From Marsupella aquatica (taxonomy: Eukaryota > Marchantiophyta), in contig OZ316893.1 in NCBI GenBank assembly GCA_973895155.1, forward strand, positions 24,800,001 to 24,864,000: a DNA stretch of 64,000 bases, in the 5' to 3' direction. The first letter of the stretch is position 1; the number at the start of each line of letters is the position of its first letter. Both the position numbers and the translations under genes were made by a program. Shown here piece after piece: positions 60,418 through 64,000 of this stretch. The notes under the pieces were generated by a model that was not told the DNA's origin, ran no database searches, and was given only the letters and a program-made list of their open reading frames with translations.

Positions 60418-62920
60418 GGCCTCCTGGAGTCCTGGGCTTGCAAAGTGACATGATACTTTCCTTCCACGTGGGACTTACCTTGAGGTGAGACTTGTTAAAG
60501 TAAGATTTCTGTTAACGCAACCATCATTGTGGAGGGATATTTTCAGTCCTTCAGCCAAGCCACGCTTCACTAGACGTGGACATACCTTTGGGGTGCAAGT
60601 GGGATGTCCAAATGGGGAAAATTAAAAAGAGCGTGTCTGTACAGAAGGAGAATGCAAGTAAAATGGGGCTGAATCTGTCGCTTAATAGGGGAAAGGGTAA
60701 GCGGATCAATAAGACTCATCAGTTTTGTTCTTTTTCTTTCAAAAGGGAACATTTTTTGTTATTGATTGGGATGAAAGAGGGAAAGGAAAACCCGCCCAAG
60801 GCAAAAAGCAATGCAAGTAGCTGTCTATTTTAAACCACAACTGCCCATGTATAATGTGAATGGTCCAAGATTTCTCCCTTTTTCCATATTGCACTCACTC
60901 CTTTCTCTAGTTACCAGTCTGCTCCATGATTTTGGGAAAATTTTACCATTAGCAGTAAAATTTGGATCCTACTGTTACCCTTACCTCTTGAAGGGACAAC
61001 TGTGGTTGAAGTGCGTAGTTTTTTTGGGGGGGGAGGGGCCAGCCCCATCAATTAACAGCGGGAGAAAAATACACCAGGTCAAACAAAAGGGGCACAGAGA
61101 AATGGAGAGGAGGATGCCCCTAAGTCCCTCTCTCCCACAGCCAACTGCCACAAGGAGTGACGCAGCACCAAAAAGTGCAAGAAGGCACTCGAAAGTCCTG
61201 TCTAGTACTGTCTGGGTTCGCATTAAGAGCAAACCACCACATGGCAAAACGGGTCAAAACTCTCCAGGGCACTATGGACTTTGAAACTTACCTCACCATG
61301 TGTCTATTTGTATAATAAAAGAGGGCTGTCGTGGAAGCTACGCACAACTAGGATTTGTCAACCTTGGTTGGGATCCAAACCTACACTAGTGTTTTGATTG
61401 GGAGCAGTGTGACAAGAGAGAAATAGAGGCAATGAATTAGAGACAAGTTGGGGAAACTTTTGCAGCAATGGAATACAGCTTTAGTGCCCGCTTTAGTGTC
61501 ACAGATCATGATTGGAGGGCTCAAGATTTTGGATTGTAATGGACACTTGGGAGAACTTTTTCGATAGAAGGGTATGGGTTTACCCCTCTCAAATCATCAT
61601 TGGTTGGCTCAAGGATTTGGATCGTATTGAAACTTGGAAACAGGAATTAGTGGCTTGAGTGTGTATGGGCCGACTAGGTCCATGCCAATAGCATGGGCTC
61701 GAGCTAGAAGTTGTCTATGCAATTCTACAATTTTCACATCATCCACCTGGAATGACAGTGGACTGAACTACTGTAGTGTTTGACAAAGAACTACGTTAAA
61801 CAACTACTGTAGGTCATGGCCCATCCTCAGATGTGTATCATCACATCCTATAAATTTATCTGGGCTATGTAATCACCACTTAAAAGCGATTCTCAGGCTT
61901 ATTGTCTAGAGTGAAGCCTCTAGACAGTAACTCTACTGCATAAGTGAAAGTGGGGCTGCAAAGCAGGAAAACAAGAATTGGGGGCAACCCATTAATGGAC
62001 TCAGATAATAAAGAATCTTTTGTTTGCAAAGTCTAGGATAAGGTCCTACAGTCTAGAGTGAGGCCTCCAGACCATAACTTGGGCATTCCGGAGTTAAGGG
62101 GCATTGATAGTACTCGCCATCCATTCACCAAATTAGCAGTTAGCTTAAGTTAAGTGAATACCGAGCAGCTAACTTAAACTAAAACTGGTGTACAAGTTGT
62201 TTTGGTGTATTGAGTTGGGTTCCTGAATTGATTCAAGATGGTGGGATACTTCTTGAGCATCAACTTTGGACTGTTTAAAAATTTTATTTTGGGTTATAAT
62301 AAAACACAAATGAATATTTTTATGAGTTATTTGCTTGGTGGGACCCCAGTGAACCTACAATTATAAATCTCATGATTGGGTCTTTTGCCTGAGGGATCAT
62401 GTCTCCCGATTGGGCGCCATTTGTTTTTTGGAAGTTTGAAATAAAAAGTCATGAGACCTTGCTGAAAAACTAAGCAGAGAGCCCCACCTTGAGGGCTTGG
62501 TTAGGTGTGGGGAAGGACACCCAGGCCCAATTGAGCGTGAAGCTTGTCAACTTGGGGGATGAAGTGGGGGCTTCCAGTCAATGCACAATAGAGTATCAGG
62601 TCAGTTGAAGAGAAAGAGAGTTTGGGACAGGCACTATGGGTGAAGAATTTTCATTATTTGCAAGAGGTTGATTAGACACATTTCATTATCAATGTTGACA
62701 ATAGTGATATGTTGGGATTGTATGGCAATCTACTTCCACAATAAGCAATGCCACCAGAAATCATTGCCTGGTTTGCTTACAAATTTGAAAGGATGGAACA
62801 AAAGTCAGCAGTCAGATGGTTCAAAGATTTTTGGCACTGTCTCTTGGATCAACTGAAATGGGATGTCTGAGGGGTAGTACTTATTAGTATTTTGGAGGCT
62901 TAGGGTACCATGTGGTATTG
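60416..62920. other. Intergenic, nothing gene-like
   Basis: GTCTAGAGTGAAGCCTCTAG (about 61906) and GTCTAGAGTGAGGCCTCCAG (about 62052) are two members of the dispersed family noted at 49065 and 58390. The frames at 60811-61284 show no family. Otherwise unassigned. Confidence 0.4.
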
Positions 62921-63190
62921 CAGAAGTGTTATGATCAGATGTGACATCATGCAGAAGTGTTATTGAGCAGATGTGATGTCACGCGGAAGTGGTTGCGAGT
63001 AGAAGCGTTACTGAGCCGACGTGGTGTCGTGCGGAAGTGTTATTGAGTAGAAGTGATGTCACCCAGAACTCTTACAGAGCCATCATGATGTCATGACAAA
63101 GTGTTATTGAGCAGAAGTGATGTCACGCTCAAGTGCTACTTAGCAGTCGTGATGTCAAGCAGAAGTGTTATTGAGTAGATGTGATGTCAA
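62921..63190 (+). repeat. ~34-bp minisatellite with TGATGTCA core
   Basis: About seven to eight imperfect copies of AGAAGTGTTATTGAGCAGAT followed by GTGATGTCACGC. The TGATGTCA box is close to the bZIP target TGACGTCA. Confidence 0.85.
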
Positions 63191-64000
63191 TGTAGAGGGG
63201 AGGTGAGGCTATTTCAGACATTGGGGCAGGCTGGGCAAGGGTGTTGGGTATGCCAAAAATTCTATTTCTGTTTCCGTCCCCATTTTCCCTCTCCCACAGA
63301 CTCTTCTTATAATTTCATTTTCCCTTCCCTTCCCTTCCCTTCCCTCTCTGCTCCCCCAATACACTCCCTCCCACTTCCTCTCCACTCCCCTCCCCTCCCA
63401 GCCTGTTTTACACCTCACCCCACCACCGTCCCCCTTCAACATTTTTTCCCCTGATAGCCCACCTTGTGTCTAGAAAGCTGCATCCTCCCCCAACCTGCAC
63501 CTTGGGCCTCTCTCCCTCCCATGCAATTGTCACAAGCCCACCCTACCCTGAGCCAATTAAAAATCCAACACACCCCTCCTGCAGGCTTGCTTGGCCTCAG
63601 AAAACGTAAAATAAATTGGATGGCAGGAATTCTTTGGCCATACGAGTGCTGTTGTAGAATGTGCATTCATGAGCCTGAATGCACATTCTTTGAATAAAAA
63701 TAAAATCATGCATGATCATCATTTCACATACATCATATCCATGAGTCTTCCATCCACATGGTGGGCCACAGAGTTACAGTTTGGAGGCTTCAGTCTAGAA
63801 GCCTATACCCTAATGCTAGCTTGGGGTTCACGATTTATAAATACTAGCCCCAACTACCCGTTCTTTGAAGGTAAATAGCAGAGAGTACAATAAAAATTAT
63901 CAAAATATATTTTCTATCCATATTCTTTGAAGGTTAATGAAATGATAAAAAAAATTCATCATTTTAATAATCATATATAATATACCCTTCTTCTTTATGT
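63191..64000. other. Intergenic; pyrimidine-rich tract and dispersed repeat
   Basis: About 63285-63440 is strongly pyrimidine-rich, with (CCCTT)5 near 63325. CTGAATGCACATTCTTTGAA near 63675 is also at 38977. About 63840-63950 is the inverted partner of 47943-48043. Confidence 0.5.

Noticed and set aside
60811-61284. 157-codon plus-strand frame
   Set aside because: It begins in repeat-like sequence, contains a poly-G run and resembles no family.

Overview
The window looks like nuclear DNA of a land plant. The evidence is spliceosomal GT-AG introns, a plant-type TAPETUM DETERMINANT1-like secreted protein, a plant HMA5/RAN1-type copper ATPase, plant Ty1/copia LTRs with a tRNA-Met-type primer site, and plant LINE remnants. 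Introns are short (roughly 100-600 bp) and intergenic DNA is long, AT-rich and full of old repeats. A seed-free vascular plant or gymnosperm would fit, but the sequence does not settle the lineage.

Layout. 1-2752: 5' part of a minus-strand copia retrotransposon (gag start, very long leader, primer site, LTR). 4.6-5.15 kb: minisatellite and short insertion repeats. 5.2-10.5 kb: a duplicated short-chain dehydrogenase/reductase (SDR) gene; the first copy (5347-7019, 4 exons, 277 aa) is intact and the second (8546-10248) is a pseudogene. 10.5-23.6 kb: tandem duplications, minisatellites, a ~210-bp repeat family, an inverted-repeat element and a 404-bp MITE. 24170-28656: a six-exon Cu(I)-transporting P1B-ATPase with one apparent 1-nt frameshift in the hinge motif of the last exon. 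29-33.6 kb: hairpin minisatellite, small retroposed-looking inserts and a foldback. 33.7-38.0 kb: repeat-poor DNA in front of an uninterrupted TPD1-like gene (38011-38691). 41987-43901 (minus): a seven-exon gene for the TYKY/NDUFS8 Fe-S subunit of mitochondrial complex I. 44.9-64 kb: solo copia-type LTR, two LINE relics, an unrecognised degenerate transposon-like coding region (49.9-52.35 kb) flanked by TTTACGAGTT repeats, a foldback transposon, and more minisatellites.

The four functional-looking genes (SDR, Cu-ATPase, TPD1-like, NDUFS8) are unrelated single-copy nuclear genes and show no sign of acting together. The least explained parts are the decayed coding region at 50-52 kb with matching repeats on both sides, and several dispersed short repeat families that recur across the window. 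All exon calls were made by reading splice sites and reading frames by eye; no database search was possible.
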